DNA from: Rhododendron vialii
Taxonomy: Eukaryota; Streptophyta; Magnoliopsida; Ericales; Ericaceae
Reading direction: 5' to 3'
Assembly (NCBI RefSeq): GCF_030253575.1
Contig: NC_080568.1
Span: forward strand, 7,613,501-7,677,500
Length of the DNA stretch: 64,000 nt
Shown here one piece after another: positions 9,300 to 21,300 of this stretch; within the stretch, counting starts at the first letter, position 1, and each line of letters starts with the position of its first letter. Below the pieces are notes generated by a model that had not been told where the DNA came from, ran no database searches, and saw nothing but the letters and a program-made list of their open reading frames with translations. The position numbers were made by a program, and so were the translations under genes.

Positions 9300-11719
9300 A
9301 CTGATTTTTTACAAGTTTTCTTAGAAAAAATATTTTAAACAAAATTGAGCGACTCCAATTATTTATACGAAACTTCAAAATAATTTCCACACAATGATTT
9401 GTATATTTGGTATGAGTACTGCTATGTGTACATATGTAATGTGTATGCTATGTAGATATGGATTTTATAGGGTCCACCTCAGATCCCACAAAAATTATTC
9501 GAATCGTTTATTATTTTTAAAACATTTTTTTATGAAAGGACCCATAAAAAAATTCTCTCTTAGCGTCAGTTCACTGGGATTAAAATAGAAGGACCCATAA
9601 AAAAAAAAAAATCAAAAAGTAGCCGTGAACATGCAAGAACAAAAAGTAGAGGTGAACAACTTACAAGAGGTCCGTACAGGGTAAAGTTGGAGGGCTATTT
9701 TGGTCATTTACTTTCTTTCTTAGTTGAATTTTTCAGCTTTCACTCTGGCGCTGCAAAAAGTACTGTCCATTTGCCACGGAACTCGCGCCCATAGTCAGCC
9801 TCTTGGGCGGAGAATAGAAGGACCCTTAAGATAAAAGATGGGGAAGCCGCCGGAAGCAACAGCCATGTTTATGCCTTAGAATACCCCGAGCCACTTCTTC
9901 ATTTTGCCCTTTGTTCAGGGGAATTCTCTGACCCTGCGGTATGAAAACCCTTTACGAGAATTTCCTTTCAGTACATTCCTAATAGCAAGATTACCGCTTC
10001 AATTTGGTTTTTTTTTTTTTTTTGGTTTAATTTGGTTCCACGAAAACATGTTCAAATCTACGAGGCAAAAAGCGAGTTCCAAGCTCTCAAACTAGCCAAA
10101 GAAGAGTTCGTGCAAACTAGCATCTACGGAGTACATCAAGAAGGAAACAACTTCAAAAAAATCCTTTAACTACTTTGCTAAGGACAATCGCTCTAGCTCT
10201 ATCGGAAGTCCAACACAAGGCTATCATAAAAATGAATGAAGGGTAGATCGTTGACAATTACATCCACTGGTTACCATAGAGGTCAGCCTATAGGTACTCT
10301 CTTTTTTTTATCCGCAAGACCAGAGCTATGGATAGCTTCTGGTCTCCCCGTGCTAACTCTAACACCCCCACCAACCCCCGCTGATGTATATCGCCGTGAC
10401 AAAAAAAAAACCTGTAGGTACTTGATGCATAGAGAATTGGTTGGAAGGAATAATATCAAGTTGATCTCTGTAAACTAAAATTACAAATTCTAGAAAATTA
10501 TGAATTTTCACTATCAAATACTTTATATTTGCGAAAATACACGAAGGGATTAAGTTACTAACCTGAATTCATGTAGATATGTAAGATAAGAGATCCAAGC
10601 TGATTAATAAAAGAGATGATGAATTCAATCCGTAGTGCAAGAGCAAAGCAACCTCTTGGGAGAAAGAATTTTCTCTCTCTTGACCCTCTTTCTTAATATT
10701 CAAATTAACTTACGTAGATGTTGTAAGTCTAGAATTTTCTATACCGGGTTGAGAGAGGATCTCCTTCTCAAATAGTTTAAACCTCATCTACCCATCATAA
10801 ATAAGTATAGCAAATTATTTCTGAATCTAACCATATATATTCATTCCAGAGACACCACCACAAACACTTGCATGTGATGTCTGCTATTTGGTAACATGCG
10901 AGACATAACCACTTAATGGGATTTCTTACAGGGAAAACCTCATGTGAATTAGTAATTCATAGATAAGTTTCTGCATTGGATTGCGTGCGCCAACGACCTA
11001 TTGTCATGTTGCTGCGATTTGTCTATGGGGCTGTAGGTTTCACGCTTGAAAATGGCATGAACGAAATAGTATTTTTTTGAAAGCTGTGTGATTCAGGTTC
11101 CTCACAGTCACGTTTGATGATTTTTGCCAAGCCCTTTGAAGGTCCAGCTGAATGTGAGAATGGACTAAAGACCATCTCCAACCAAAAGTGGTTTTTTAGT
11201 AGTACAACTATTCACATGAACTCTGATCATCATTCTTATTTCTGCAAAACTCCATCCATTTCTTTCCAAACCATACTTTTCCTCCAGAATTCAAAATTCA
11301 AAATTTAAAAAAAAAAAAATTGTTAAATATATGGATGATTGGTCTCGTTTTAAGAGCTCCGTTACTGAAACGACATCACATAAATTAGGTGAACCAATAC
11401 TTGTGCGTTGGCATCTTCCAAGCCCTTGGATTCAACTTTTAATGCGTTGCCAGCTTAAGAATGAAACCACCGAAGATGTTGGGAGAGAGATATTTGGAGA
11501 GGATCTGGACCGAAGAACAGAGACGATTTCATGATTCCAGTAAACAAGTCCATGCTATTTTTTGGTAAATTAGGCGCATTCCTTGCTGGTAAATTTTGGA
11601 ATTGGGCCGGAGCTTGAAGGAATTAATTAAATGGTTTTTCTGTACCAGCATGTAAATGGCCCATAAACATTTCAGTTTACTACTATGCTTTTTTTTTTTC
11701 CCAGACGATAGGATACTGG
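9300..11719. other. Intergenic stretch; no gene recognised
   Basis: Short open frames occur (for example 9904-10095 and 11331-11534) but none resembles a known family, and composition is AT-rich with poly-T tracts. A decayed copy of a MULE-type MITE terminus (GGGTCCACCTCAGATCCCAC) lies near 9470. Confidence 0.4.
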
Positions 11720-11943
11720 TACTACCTCCATCCCGAAATGTTTGTCGAGGCCGCAAAACGAAAGGACTCAAAAATAATGCACTTCTTTCAAGAAAAAATT
11801 CAAACTTTTTTCATAAATTAAAAGAACCCATTGATATCTAGTGAATTATTGGAAAAAAAAATATGAATTTTTCTTACAAAAATTGTATTATTTTTGCGTC
11901 CTCGTTTTACGGACCGGACAAATATTATGGAACGGAAGGAGTA
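11720..11943. mobile_element. 224-bp MITE with TACTNCCTCCRT ends
   Basis: The left end begins TACTACCTCCATCCCGAAAT and the right end, inverse-complemented, TACTCCTTCCGTTCCATAAT. Inverted similarity continues for about 55 bp (GCAAAACGA...CTCAAAAATAAT against GTAAAACGAGGACGCAAAAATAAT). Terminal TA and ends of this kind are typical of the very common Stowaway-like/mariner-type plant MITEs. Confidence 0.75.
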
Positions 11944-12184
11944 TGTTAATAGAATTAGATTACCACAGCAAGGCAACATCATCCCATCAATTTAAACCTG
12001 AACAAACGGGGCGCCTAACTGCCCACTCATAACCGCTTGAGCTATAGCTTGTGCTATTTACTATGGGGAGAAAAGAAAAGAAAAAATTACAAGATTTTGC
12101 GTCTAATAGGTGCTCTGTTCAAATTCCTAGCTCCACCACCGTTAATACCATATAAAGTTTCCAGGCAGAAAGGTAACAAAAAGT

Positions 12185-12550
12185 CTACGGTTCCCGACCA
12201 AGGGATCTCGATGCCCTGCCAGGCCCATTCCGGCCACCGGACGGCCGATCCGAGCCGTCCAAAAATTCTAAAAAATACGAACGAGTGGGCTAATATGAGA
12301 ATCAACGGCATCCGATATGTGTAGATGCATGATCCAAACACTCCATGGTTTTGTAAACATATATATACAAAACCATGGAGTGTTTGGATTGTGCATCTAC
12401 ACATATCGGATGCTGTTGATTCTCACGAAGGCCCACTCTTTTGTTTTTTTTAGAATTTTTGGACCTCTCAGATCGACCGTCCGGTGGCTGTAGTGGGCCC
12501 GGTGGGGCGTCGGGATCCGATCGAAATCCCTTGGTCGTCGGGAACTGTAG
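12185..12550. mobile_element. 366-bp near-perfect hairpin element
   Basis: The left arm starts CTACGGTTCCCGACCAAGGG; the right arm ends with its inverse complement (CCCTTGGTCGTCGGGAACTGTAG, read in two parts). Towards the centre the arms become nearly identical: CACTCCATGGTTTTGTAAAC against TACAAAACCATGGAGTG, and CATCCGATATGTGTAGATGC against GCATCTACACATATCGGATG. The loop is only an ATATATAT stretch near 12360. No coding. A foldback MITE is the likeliest identity. Confidence 0.85.
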
Positions 12551-12559
12551 CACCACTCG

Positions 12560-13247
12560 AAAGGTAAATATCTCAGTAAATAGGAGTAGGTCCGAAGCAA
12601 AATCATATACTATCGTAACGGACAAGAATGCTATCATGAACATAAGACAGCATATATAGTATCAACAAATACTTTTTTGACCTTAATACCAACCTAAATC
12701 CAAACCAAGAATTTTTCCAAACTAGTAGTATTTGTTTTTTGCACGATTTCCGTAGATTTTGTGAAGGTTTATATGAAATTAAAAGGTACTGGAGTATAAC
12801 ATTTCATCAAAATATCTTGATAAAACTGCTTGCGGAAATTTTAAAACATAAAACTACAAACAGAACTTAAACTGATAGCTGGAATCTGCTAGTCTATAGA
12901 TCGAACAAGTTTAGCAGATATGAATCAGTTCAACGTTGGATTATGAGCTCACCAACCAAACATCATCTATCGTAAAAATCGTTTGTTTCATTCAATTCAG
13001 GCAATTACACGACACGATCATCAATAAAATGATCAACTTATAACACAAGAACCATGACAACTTCTCTGCAATTGAAAGAAGTTACTCTTTTATCTACAAG
13101 CCTGTTACTATTTAGTAACCCTTTTATTCTATATAAGTTCCTTGTCCAACCTACTTCTAGTTTACAGTACAAATAAAATGCAGAAAACCGGAGAATGAAA
13201 AATCAGATACAGCGCTAGGAAATTCTTTAATGCACGAGTTGTTGTTG
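12560..13247. other. 3' flank of the Twin-LOV gene; no separate gene seen
   Basis: Downstream of the leftward Twin-LOV gene. It should contain its 3' UTR and poly-A signals on the minus strand. No other coding signal. Confidence 0.4.
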
Positions 13248-16200
13248 CTAAGACTCAGAGGTACCAGCAACCATTGACAAACTCCTCACTGCAACCTTTA
13301 CTGCACCCACAGCGCTATGTTGCCTCATCTCAGGGCTCAGCCCATTTTTATCGTGGTTCTTGCAACCTTCATCAATTTGAACCCCCACGTAATAAGCTAT
13401 CTGCATGCCATAGAAGACGATGAAAAAACCACCTAAGGCAAAATAAAAGTGCTTTTCGGTGATGAAATGAAATGCCAAAATGGAATAGATTGAAACATTT
13501 GTTTGACAGATTAAGAGCTCGATTTGGCACAAGTTACATGGGGTTTCTATTGGAATTGTACACTTAATGTAGTCTTATTAGATAAAATAAAATTGCTAAA
13601 GTAGCAGAAAACAAAAAGAAATGATTATAATCTTTGAAGACAGAAGCTTCATATGTGGATCATTTGAAGCCAAAGAAAAGAAGACAGGCTTTAGTTGTGT
13701 ACACCTGACCAAAAGTTTCCAGAAGATAGAATTGAGAATTCTAAACAGAGTATCAGATCCATGTTCGGTGTCTCTTTGTTAATTTGGTCGCACATCCTAA
13801 GCAACTTTATCACTTTCTCCTGCCGTATTGATCACAAGAAGGAAGTTCATGTTGTAACCCCTCTAAAACTCTAAAGTCATTTCTTGGAAACCAACAATTT
13901 TGCATAATATGCAGAGGCACGTGCCAGGGTGGCAATCGAGTTTCTCCCTTAGAGCAAGTTGTCATAGATAAAAAGGGAATTCTATAGATACTCCCCCGGT
14001 TCCAACTGTGATCTTCTTCTGCCAATTGGACAACGAATTGATATTGGACGGTGATGGAGAAATTGGAGGCATCGGTTATGCTGCCAATTGGGGCATTATA
14101 GATGGTCTAGATTTTGAATGAAGGAAGCAATGTAATGAACACAACAATTGAATCGGGTTTCTAGGATTGCCCTCTTTGATGCCTAATTGGGCCAAATGTT
14201 AGGCGTATCTCCAGTCCTCTCCCCTGACCATACCCACATCGATTGGGGATTACATGAGCATTTGCTAGTATTGTTCTGAAGGTGATTGAGAAAAGGGTAA
14301 GTGATAGGGTATGTTCTAGGGAGTAGATAATGCAGAGAATTCTTTTGAAAACGGGCAACTATACCTTGCCAGGAACTTCTCATCAAAATTCTGATGCATA
14401 GGAAGAGATCATGTAGCTTGGTTAGTTTTCTTATTCTTGTTTCGCGCAATGGCTTATTGTGTTTGTTTTCCTTCTTGTAGCGGGGTTTGAGCTCAGGCTT
14501 GTCTGCTTGTATAGTGTTGTTTTCATGACATGATAGGCTTAGTTTGTTTTCATAAGAAGGCTGTGGGGAAATTGAAAAAAAATAAAAGGAAAAAAACTAA
14601 ACAAGCATCACAGCAATAACAAAATCTAACACACGACTTACGACAATTTCATCACGCATTCGAACAGCTCCATATCTTGCTTATACAAATGGCAAATCAA
14701 AGCCAATTTTTTTTTAATTAGTTATAGTTAGATTTAGCAGTTCGTGATAAAATGGGGACAAAAAAATATGACCATCTTTTTTACTCGGGAAGGAGAATCT
14801 TAACCATGTGAGAGAAAGGTATTCTGTGACATATATTCTCCACCCCTGGTTTAAAAAAAAAATGAAGGACTAGAAACTTGGCGACAAGAACATGAAACAC
14901 CATCCTATTACAGATAAAAACAGAAACAATATGCAAGACAATAGGAATAAGTCATGCAAGTTAAAATGTAAACAACACTACCTTGCCAGAAGCATTGCGA
15001 ACAGGTGAGATGTGAAGTACGTTCCAAAATGAACTTTTGTCCTTCCTGAGAACAAAACATCCAAAAAAGGTGGCATATAAATCCAAATACAAATAAGGAG
15101 GTCCTTCGCGACATAATAAGAAGCATAGGTATGTATCGACCTGTAATTTAAGATACGTACTGTGCATGCTTGCTCAGTTTGAATACTTTCCTTTATCTGC
15201 AAAACAATTACCCAACTCAAAACTCAGTACAATCGCCTAAAAACCTTTTTTTCGAATTCAATAGAACCAAATCCACAATAGTTACTAATCAAAGCCACTT
15301 GAAAACAGGACTCTTGCATCTCCTTAGGAAGTCAGGAGTTCGAATCTCCCTACCTGCGTGTGGGTGTTATCCCCCTTGTATTTGTCGGGATTATTTCAGC
15401 TATTAGTTGGGTCGAGCTTATAGTAATTGTGGACTTTGTTTTCTGTTTGATGTAATTCTGATACTTATATTCTCCTATCACTTGTATCCAAAAAAAAAAA
15501 AAAGCCATGTAAAAACAAAAAAAAAACTGAGCTAAGGAGAATAGCCACCTTAAATATGGTTGATGAATCCGTATCCACGCCACCTAAAAACCTGCAATTT
15601 CGGCCCAGAACTTCATGTATAGCATATCCTATTGAAGATTTAAAAAAAAAAAAAAAAAAAACCCTTCGATTAGGATAAAAAAGTCCGTAAGTTGGATAGT
15701 GCGTGCATAAATAACTGGATCGATCTCCAAGTCTAAGTTCATTATGGAGTAATCAAACAAGTATGCAACTCACAAACCTGTTAGTTTCAGGAAGGCATCG
15801 CTCACATACACAATAGGCATGTCAGGTAAGTGTGGATCGGATCTGCAAGGCAACATACATACGTTGCCGAAACAAAAGAAAATATATTCACAGCCTTAGT
15901 GAATAAGAACTGTATCCAAGGTAATGCAATTAAAACTAGGAATTTGCAACAACTCACAATACAAAGCTTTGCTTGATTCTACCAAGAGATAAAATTAACG
16001 ATGAACCAAGAGGGCCCATCCCAGCTAAGCAGCATCTCTTCCCACACACTAGCCTGCGTGTTAACTCGCTATAGTGGGTTAGCACAGACAAGATGTTGTT
16101 CATGGCAGATGCGGCCTTTGTCTTTTCTAGATCACTAGCCTCACAGTGCTCTTCAACTTCTAACTCTGCGAACACAAATTCAGTTGATAAGAACCTTAAA

Positions 16201-17784
16201 TGACCCATAATGCGAATGAGTAAGCAACACTAAACTATGTTATATGGACTCTTCTATACGCATGTAAATACCCGTGTCGGACTCCCGACACTTGTGTAAG
16301 GCTGTTGGATATATGTCGACAGCCAATGGCCATATGCAATCTAGAAATTTGGATTCTATAATGCTTTTGATATTCGAAGCGAAAGAAGTCCCCATTTGCT
16401 GGAAAAGAAACGTTGTTGACGAATAGAAACTCATATAGCCTAAATCCCATTTGAACTCAAGTGAATTTTAGAAATTTGACAATACATCTCCTAAGAATCT
16501 TGCACATCGTAGAAGAAAGTGTTCAAGACTTGTCCCTATGCCCATAACTCACTTTTGGACATATCTCAACATCTAAGATTTAAGTTTCTTTGTTTTCATT
16601 CCTGGACTCAAAAAAGCCAGAAGAAATTGGATGAAATGGAAAACCTTAAGATACAACCTCATATGCAACCACAAGACAAAACAAATGAACCAGTGAGAGA
16701 ATCCCTGGAGAGTACAAGCTAAGGTCCAAGTAATCTTCATCAATCCAACATCAATTACCAACCAAAAGGGAAAAGATGAAAACAAACCTCTACCATCCGA
16801 ATCTAACGCCAAAACACGACTCAATTCCACAACAGAATCCAAGCACACCTCCCTCCTACAAGAACCAATCATTGTTTCTCTAAACCCCAAACCATCTTCA
16901 CAAAAACCACCCCCATTGCGTCCTGTTAAAAAAATAAATTGTTAAGAACCTCACATTCATTCATATATCAAAACATAGACCTAACATTCCTTTGTATTGC
17001 CTAAAAAACATGCCTTTTATATATACTACAAAGCCTGGTGACCAAGAACCATAAATGAACTAAAGAAACATGCATAACAAGGAAACCTAGGCAATCTAAG
17101 AAACATGAATAATAACCTCGTGTAAACAGAAAACTTAATGAAAACACCTAACAAGCACTAAGACCGAGAATGCCTTTATATAGGCTACAAGCCTACAAAA
17201 CCTGGTAACCAAGAAACATAAATGAACTAAAGAAACGTGCATAACAATGAAAACTCGGCAATCTATGAAACATGAAGAATAACCTAGTCTAAACAGGAAA
17301 CGTAATAACGACACAACAATCTATGGTAGCTTAGTATTACGCTAACACAACCAAACCCACCTCCAGATTGCCTCCGTTTTCGCATAATCGGCACCTGAAC
17401 ACCAACAAAGTGAACCACCCTTCCATCCTCTTTCCCAAACACAGGACGCATACAAAACAACATCCAGAAAGGCCTCCCATCCCTCCTATAATTCACTATA
17501 CTAACTTGCAAGCTCTTCTCTTGCCTAATCGCCTCCCGAATCTCCAACACCGATCTCCTATCAGTCTTTGGCCCTTGAAACACTCTCCCGTTCTTCCCCA
17601 CCACTTCTCCCATCTCATAACCAGACATTTTCAAGAACCCATTAGAGGCAAACACAATCGGGTGACCCGAGATTGATGGGTCGGTTATCGTGAAGCTGTC
17701 GGGTAATTCGTTGAGCGTTTCCCGGACCCAGATGGAGTATCGATTGGTGAAGGATAATTCAAGCTGACCCAGGTGTGGTTCCAT
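13248..17784 (-). CDS. TLP1: Twin LOV protein 1-like (PAS/LOV protein)
   Basis: Flavin-binding blue-light sensor family. Eight exons join in frame to 394 codons, close to the roughly 400 of the family: 17361-17784, 16788-16922, 15958-16165, 15778-15842, 15549-15628, 15141-15196, 14982-15045, 13248-13400; all introns are GT-AG. The start is MEPHLGQLELSFTNRYSIWV. LOV1 (exon 1) carries FASNGFLKMSGYEMGEVVGK, then NGRVFQGP and NYRRDGRPFWMLF. At the photoactive position of GRNCRF this domain has Gly (GKNGRV), so it should not form the cysteinyl-flavin adduct. LOV2 (exons 4-7) has DMPIVYVSDAFLKLTGY, then the canonical GRNCRF with its Cys, then NYRKDKSSFWNVLHISPVRN. The C-terminus HSAVGAVKVAVRSLSM is typical of the family. 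The linker (exons 2-3) is poorly conserved. No defect seen; likely functional. The 3.6 kb of introns hold a SINE-like insertion and a tandem duplication. Confidence 0.93.
15298..15503 (+). mobile_element. SINE-like insertion in a Twin-LOV intron
   Basis: A pol III B-box-like GAGTTCGAATCTCC lies near 15337, the segment ends in a 14-base poly-A tract, and AAAGCCA occurs at both ends (15291-15297; right after the A-tract at 15501). It lies in the intron between exons 5 and 6, opposite in orientation to the gene. An A-box is not clear, so the call is tentative. Confidence 0.5.
16997..17330. repeat. 167-bp tandem duplication in Twin-LOV intron 1
   Basis: The segment with ACCAAGAACCATAAATGAAC at 17041 recurs as ACCAAGAAACATAAATGAAC at 17208. 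Similarity extends over most of both units (CTTTTATATA...AACCT against CTTTATATAG...AACCT). The two units are diverged. Confidence 0.75.
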
Positions 17785-19947
17785 AGCAGGAGCAGTAATT
17801 GTTGGCCCAAAATTCGATCTTTTAGTAATTGGTGTGTGAAAATTCGATCTTTTTGAGTGTTGTGGATTGGAGCCAATCCCATGTGGTAGGAGGTTTTACG
17901 CACTTGTGGTTGGAGTGGGGAAAAAAATTGGCCTAACACATGAGGTGAAAGGGAGATTTGATTGAAGCAGGAATGAAATACTGAGAACGGATCATATAGT
18001 GGAAGTTTGATAGTATAAGGTCGAAAATATCTGGGTTTTGAATGAACATTAGAGCTTCAGCGATACCCATCAAGTGATGGTTTTGGTGCAGAGTCGGAAA
18101 ACAATCAGTGATGAGAGAGAGAGCGCAAAGGGGAAGAGAAGAGCAACACATATTACCTGCGATTAAAATAACACAGCAACAAGATTTTACCCCCCCGCCC
18201 GCCCCCAAAAAAAAAAAAAAAGATGATTTTTTTACCTATTTATTCCCCGATATTTTACTACTACTTCTTACTATAGGCCTCTGTTTTCTTTATCTTTCTT
18301 TATTTTATTTTCCTTGATATTATAGGAGTATCAGAAAGTAATCAGGTGCGGATAAAAATAAAAAAAAAAGAAGAAAGTAATCAGGAGTAATAGTTACAGT
18401 AATCAGAGAAGTTGCAGAATTCGTAAGTACATGAGTTAATTAATGTCTGTGTAATTAAACTTGTTTAAGGAAGGAGGGGCACCTGTTCAAAGTGGCACCA
18501 TATTTCTTGGACACGTTAAAAATAGTGCTTGTAAAAATCACATTAATCTAGTATTGTAACCACATGAGCTTAACATGTTTGTCTTTAGATTTATTTTGAA
18601 AATTGAGGACTGTTATCTTTGTCGTTGATTTTCTCAAAGCAAACGTATTCCATTCGTATTTCTATTAATGTCCGATCTGTCTAGTTTGTAACATGTGTGA
18701 TAAACTCAACCAGCAGAATAACATTAACTTATGAACAGCTCTTGTCACTTTTTAGGACTTGGGTTGGATCCGGAGAACAACTGCACCCAAGGTAGAAAAC
18801 TCGAAAATAGTACTCCCTCTTGATAACATAAAAGGTACTGCCATGTGGAAATGTGTGGTTTCATTCATATGATTTAACCATTAAGGAACTACTAATAATG
18901 AAAGTGTTAGATGTGGGGGCAATAGGTTAAAAGGCTGATGCTTGTGATGTGCACAAGAAACTGAATCAACGTCACAAACCTCACACTTACCGTATCACAC
19001 AACGCCGAGCTTTATATTGATTTATCTTTGTCTTTTATTCTTTATCCTTGTTTTGTAAGTATTGTTGCTCGTGTGATTGGTGTTGAGGGCACTGTCGTGC
19101 TATTCTTTCGGAACTTGTGAGGGTGTTTCATTTCTATTCATATGGTTTGTAATCTGTTTGATTGTACTATTTATTTGTTATTTATAATGACTTTGTTCAT
19201 TTTGGATTTTAAGGGTGGTTTTTGAGAATAATGAGTAGAAAGAGATACAGACAGGAAATTTATTGGTGACCGGGCCCAGAAATTTTGAGTCCCCCAAATA
19301 AGAAAATGCTAGAACTGAGATGATATTGTTCGTAAAATAAAAATAAAAAACAGAATGAAAAAATGTAAAATCAGCAAAAACTGATTGTGTGATGCAAAGT
19401 TGGGCCACCCTACCAACAAGTGGAACAAAACAAACCAAAACCAGGGATTTTTGTAGACACCCGAAACCGACACTGATACTTATCCATCCACGTTCTCATC
19501 TTTTGTCCACCAAAACTAGAATGAGGCAAATTCCCACATGATCGCGTCTTTGTCAAAACAATGCTAGATATTATTGGTCAATCATTCCATTCTCAACATA
19601 TTTGTGTCGCAATCATCTTCTTTTTATCTAAATCCAGTTGAGTAACTTGTTTAAATTTTGACCATTTTTTCTACGAGTTTTTATGCTTATGTTCAACGTA
19701 GATTATGCTTAACGGTCAAGCTTATCTCATCTCGTGCTTTAATAATCACTATCTTAACTTGTTCCAAGAAAACTTTTCCTGGGTTATCCACTCGAGCGAT
19801 TTGAAACTTAAAAGAGTTCAAAATAGGTGTCCAAATTTATTTCGCGTAGCGTCAAATTTAAAAGAATTTTTAACAGGTTGAAAGCAATTCGTATTCGAAT
19901 ATATTGTTACCCTCTTCTCTGAAAGCAAAACATGATTTTTGAAAACG
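17785..19947. other. Upstream region of the Twin-LOV gene; no other gene seen
   Basis: It probably contains the leader and promoter of the leftward Twin-LOV gene (GAGA-type run near 18110-18125). A C7 tract and A15 tract lie near 18190-18220. The remaining 1.6 kb is AT-rich without recognisable coding or repeat. Confidence 0.45.
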
Positions 19948-20858
19948 ATACCTGTCACGTACTCGATTTTTAACATAATTATAAATAATTTACATAATAA
20001 GAATACTCACAAATATTCGTACGGTACCCAAAAGACCACTGTGTTCTCATTCCCTTAATTACGCTTCCAAGTTCACACGGTTCCAAAATATTACAATATC
20101 AGCTCGACGGCCCCAAATTGTCATAAGTAGCGAAGTTCGAAAGAGAATTAGTGGTTACAATATTCCGAGTCAAAAGAATTACAATTTAAGTTACAAATAC
20201 ATCTTTCAAAATAAATTTACAAAGATGAATAGGTAACTCCTTCGGTTAGCTTTCATTCAAAAATAATGTCCACACTCCAAGCACGCCAAGCAATGCAAGC
20301 TATGGTCCCGGGTTAGCACCTGAAAATAATATAAGGCTTGAGCTACACTAGCCCAGTAGAAAAGTCTACGCAACCTTTATATGCAAATGAGCGAGACGAA
20401 TGATTGAAAAAAATCAAGACAACGGAGAAAGCACAATTATCATGAACGAGTGTCCCAAAATCTCCGATCTTTCTTTTATTCAACCCATAAACCATACCCG
20501 TTCAGTTTATGTCTCAACATGTCGTGTCATTTGTGTGTCTGAGCCGAAGCTCCTGCCGGGCTAATTTTGGGACCCCGATATCCCCTGCCAAGCACCCACC
20601 TTGAAGGTTGGGCCTTGAGTGATTATTTTGAGCATTAGCTCCTGCCAGTCTAATTATGGAACTCTGATATCCCCTGCCAGACACCCACCCGTCGATAGAC
20701 CCCGAGTGTTCGCGCGTCGTTCACATTCTCAAGTATACCGTTCGTACAAGTGTCGAGCGAGAAACTCATGTTTATCATTCTATAGTTCCATCACTTTGAA
20801 CAATCTCCAATGCATCACAAGTAGCACATGGGACAAGCAAAACCACCTGATTTCTCAT

Positions 20859-20880
20859 TATATATGTATATAATAATATA
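20859..20880 (-). promoter_or_regulatory. Possible TATA box of the solo LTR
   Basis: The minus strand reads TATTATATACATATATAATG here, about 90 bp downstream of the last TACCGGTA palindrome in LTR orientation. A TATA box at this place fits the U3/R boundary of an LTR. Inference from position and composition only. Confidence 0.4.
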
Positions 20881-20966
20881 AACCCCCCTTAAATGATTTA
20901 AGACTTTGGGGGAAAAAAATTGGACTTCAATGCATCAGGGAATTTTTTTACTTTTTACAGCTTACC

Positions 20967-21300
20967 TACCGGTAGGAAATGGGTACCTACCGGTACAAAC
21001 CGGAAACAGTGTGAACAAGTCCTACCGGTACAAAAACTGATCAGAGATTCTACCGGTAGGGATCAAGGTTTCTACCGGTAGAAAAAGGAAAGGTACCGGT
21101 AGGTGTTGAAAAAAAATCTCCGAGATTCTACCGGTAGGGATCAAGTCCTACCGGTACAAAAACTGATCAGAAAGGCCACCATTTATGCACGAAGAAAATT
21201 TGAGACAGCCTACCGGTAGGAGAAAAGTTATACCGGTAGGAAGCTAATTTTCTGACAACGCAACAATGTTCTACCGGTAGAAATGACGGGCCTACCGGTA
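20967..21300. repeat. Array of 12 TACCGGTA palindromes
   Basis: Exact TACCGGTA occurs at 20967, 20988, 21023, 21051, 21073, 21094, 21129, 21149, 21211, 21231, 21272 and 21293. Most are CTACCGGTAG or CCTACCGGTAC. Start-to-start distances are 21, 35, 28, 22, 21, 35, 20, 62, 20, 41 and 21 bp. Shared spacers (AAACTGATCAGA, GGGATCAAG) show that part of the array grew by local duplication. It lies within the solo LTR. Confidence 0.97.

Noticed and set aside
9904..10478. Possible gene fragments at 9.9-10.5 kb
   Set aside because: Frames are short and interrupted, with no recognised motif.
15325..15360. tRNA gene suggested by TTCGAATCTCC
   Set aside because: No matching acceptor stem or anticodon arm; the poly-A tail and flanking duplication favour a SINE.
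20967..21300. CRISPR-like array
   Set aside because: Repeats are 8-10 bp palindromes with irregular short spacers in a plant LTR; no cas genes and not a prokaryotic sequence.
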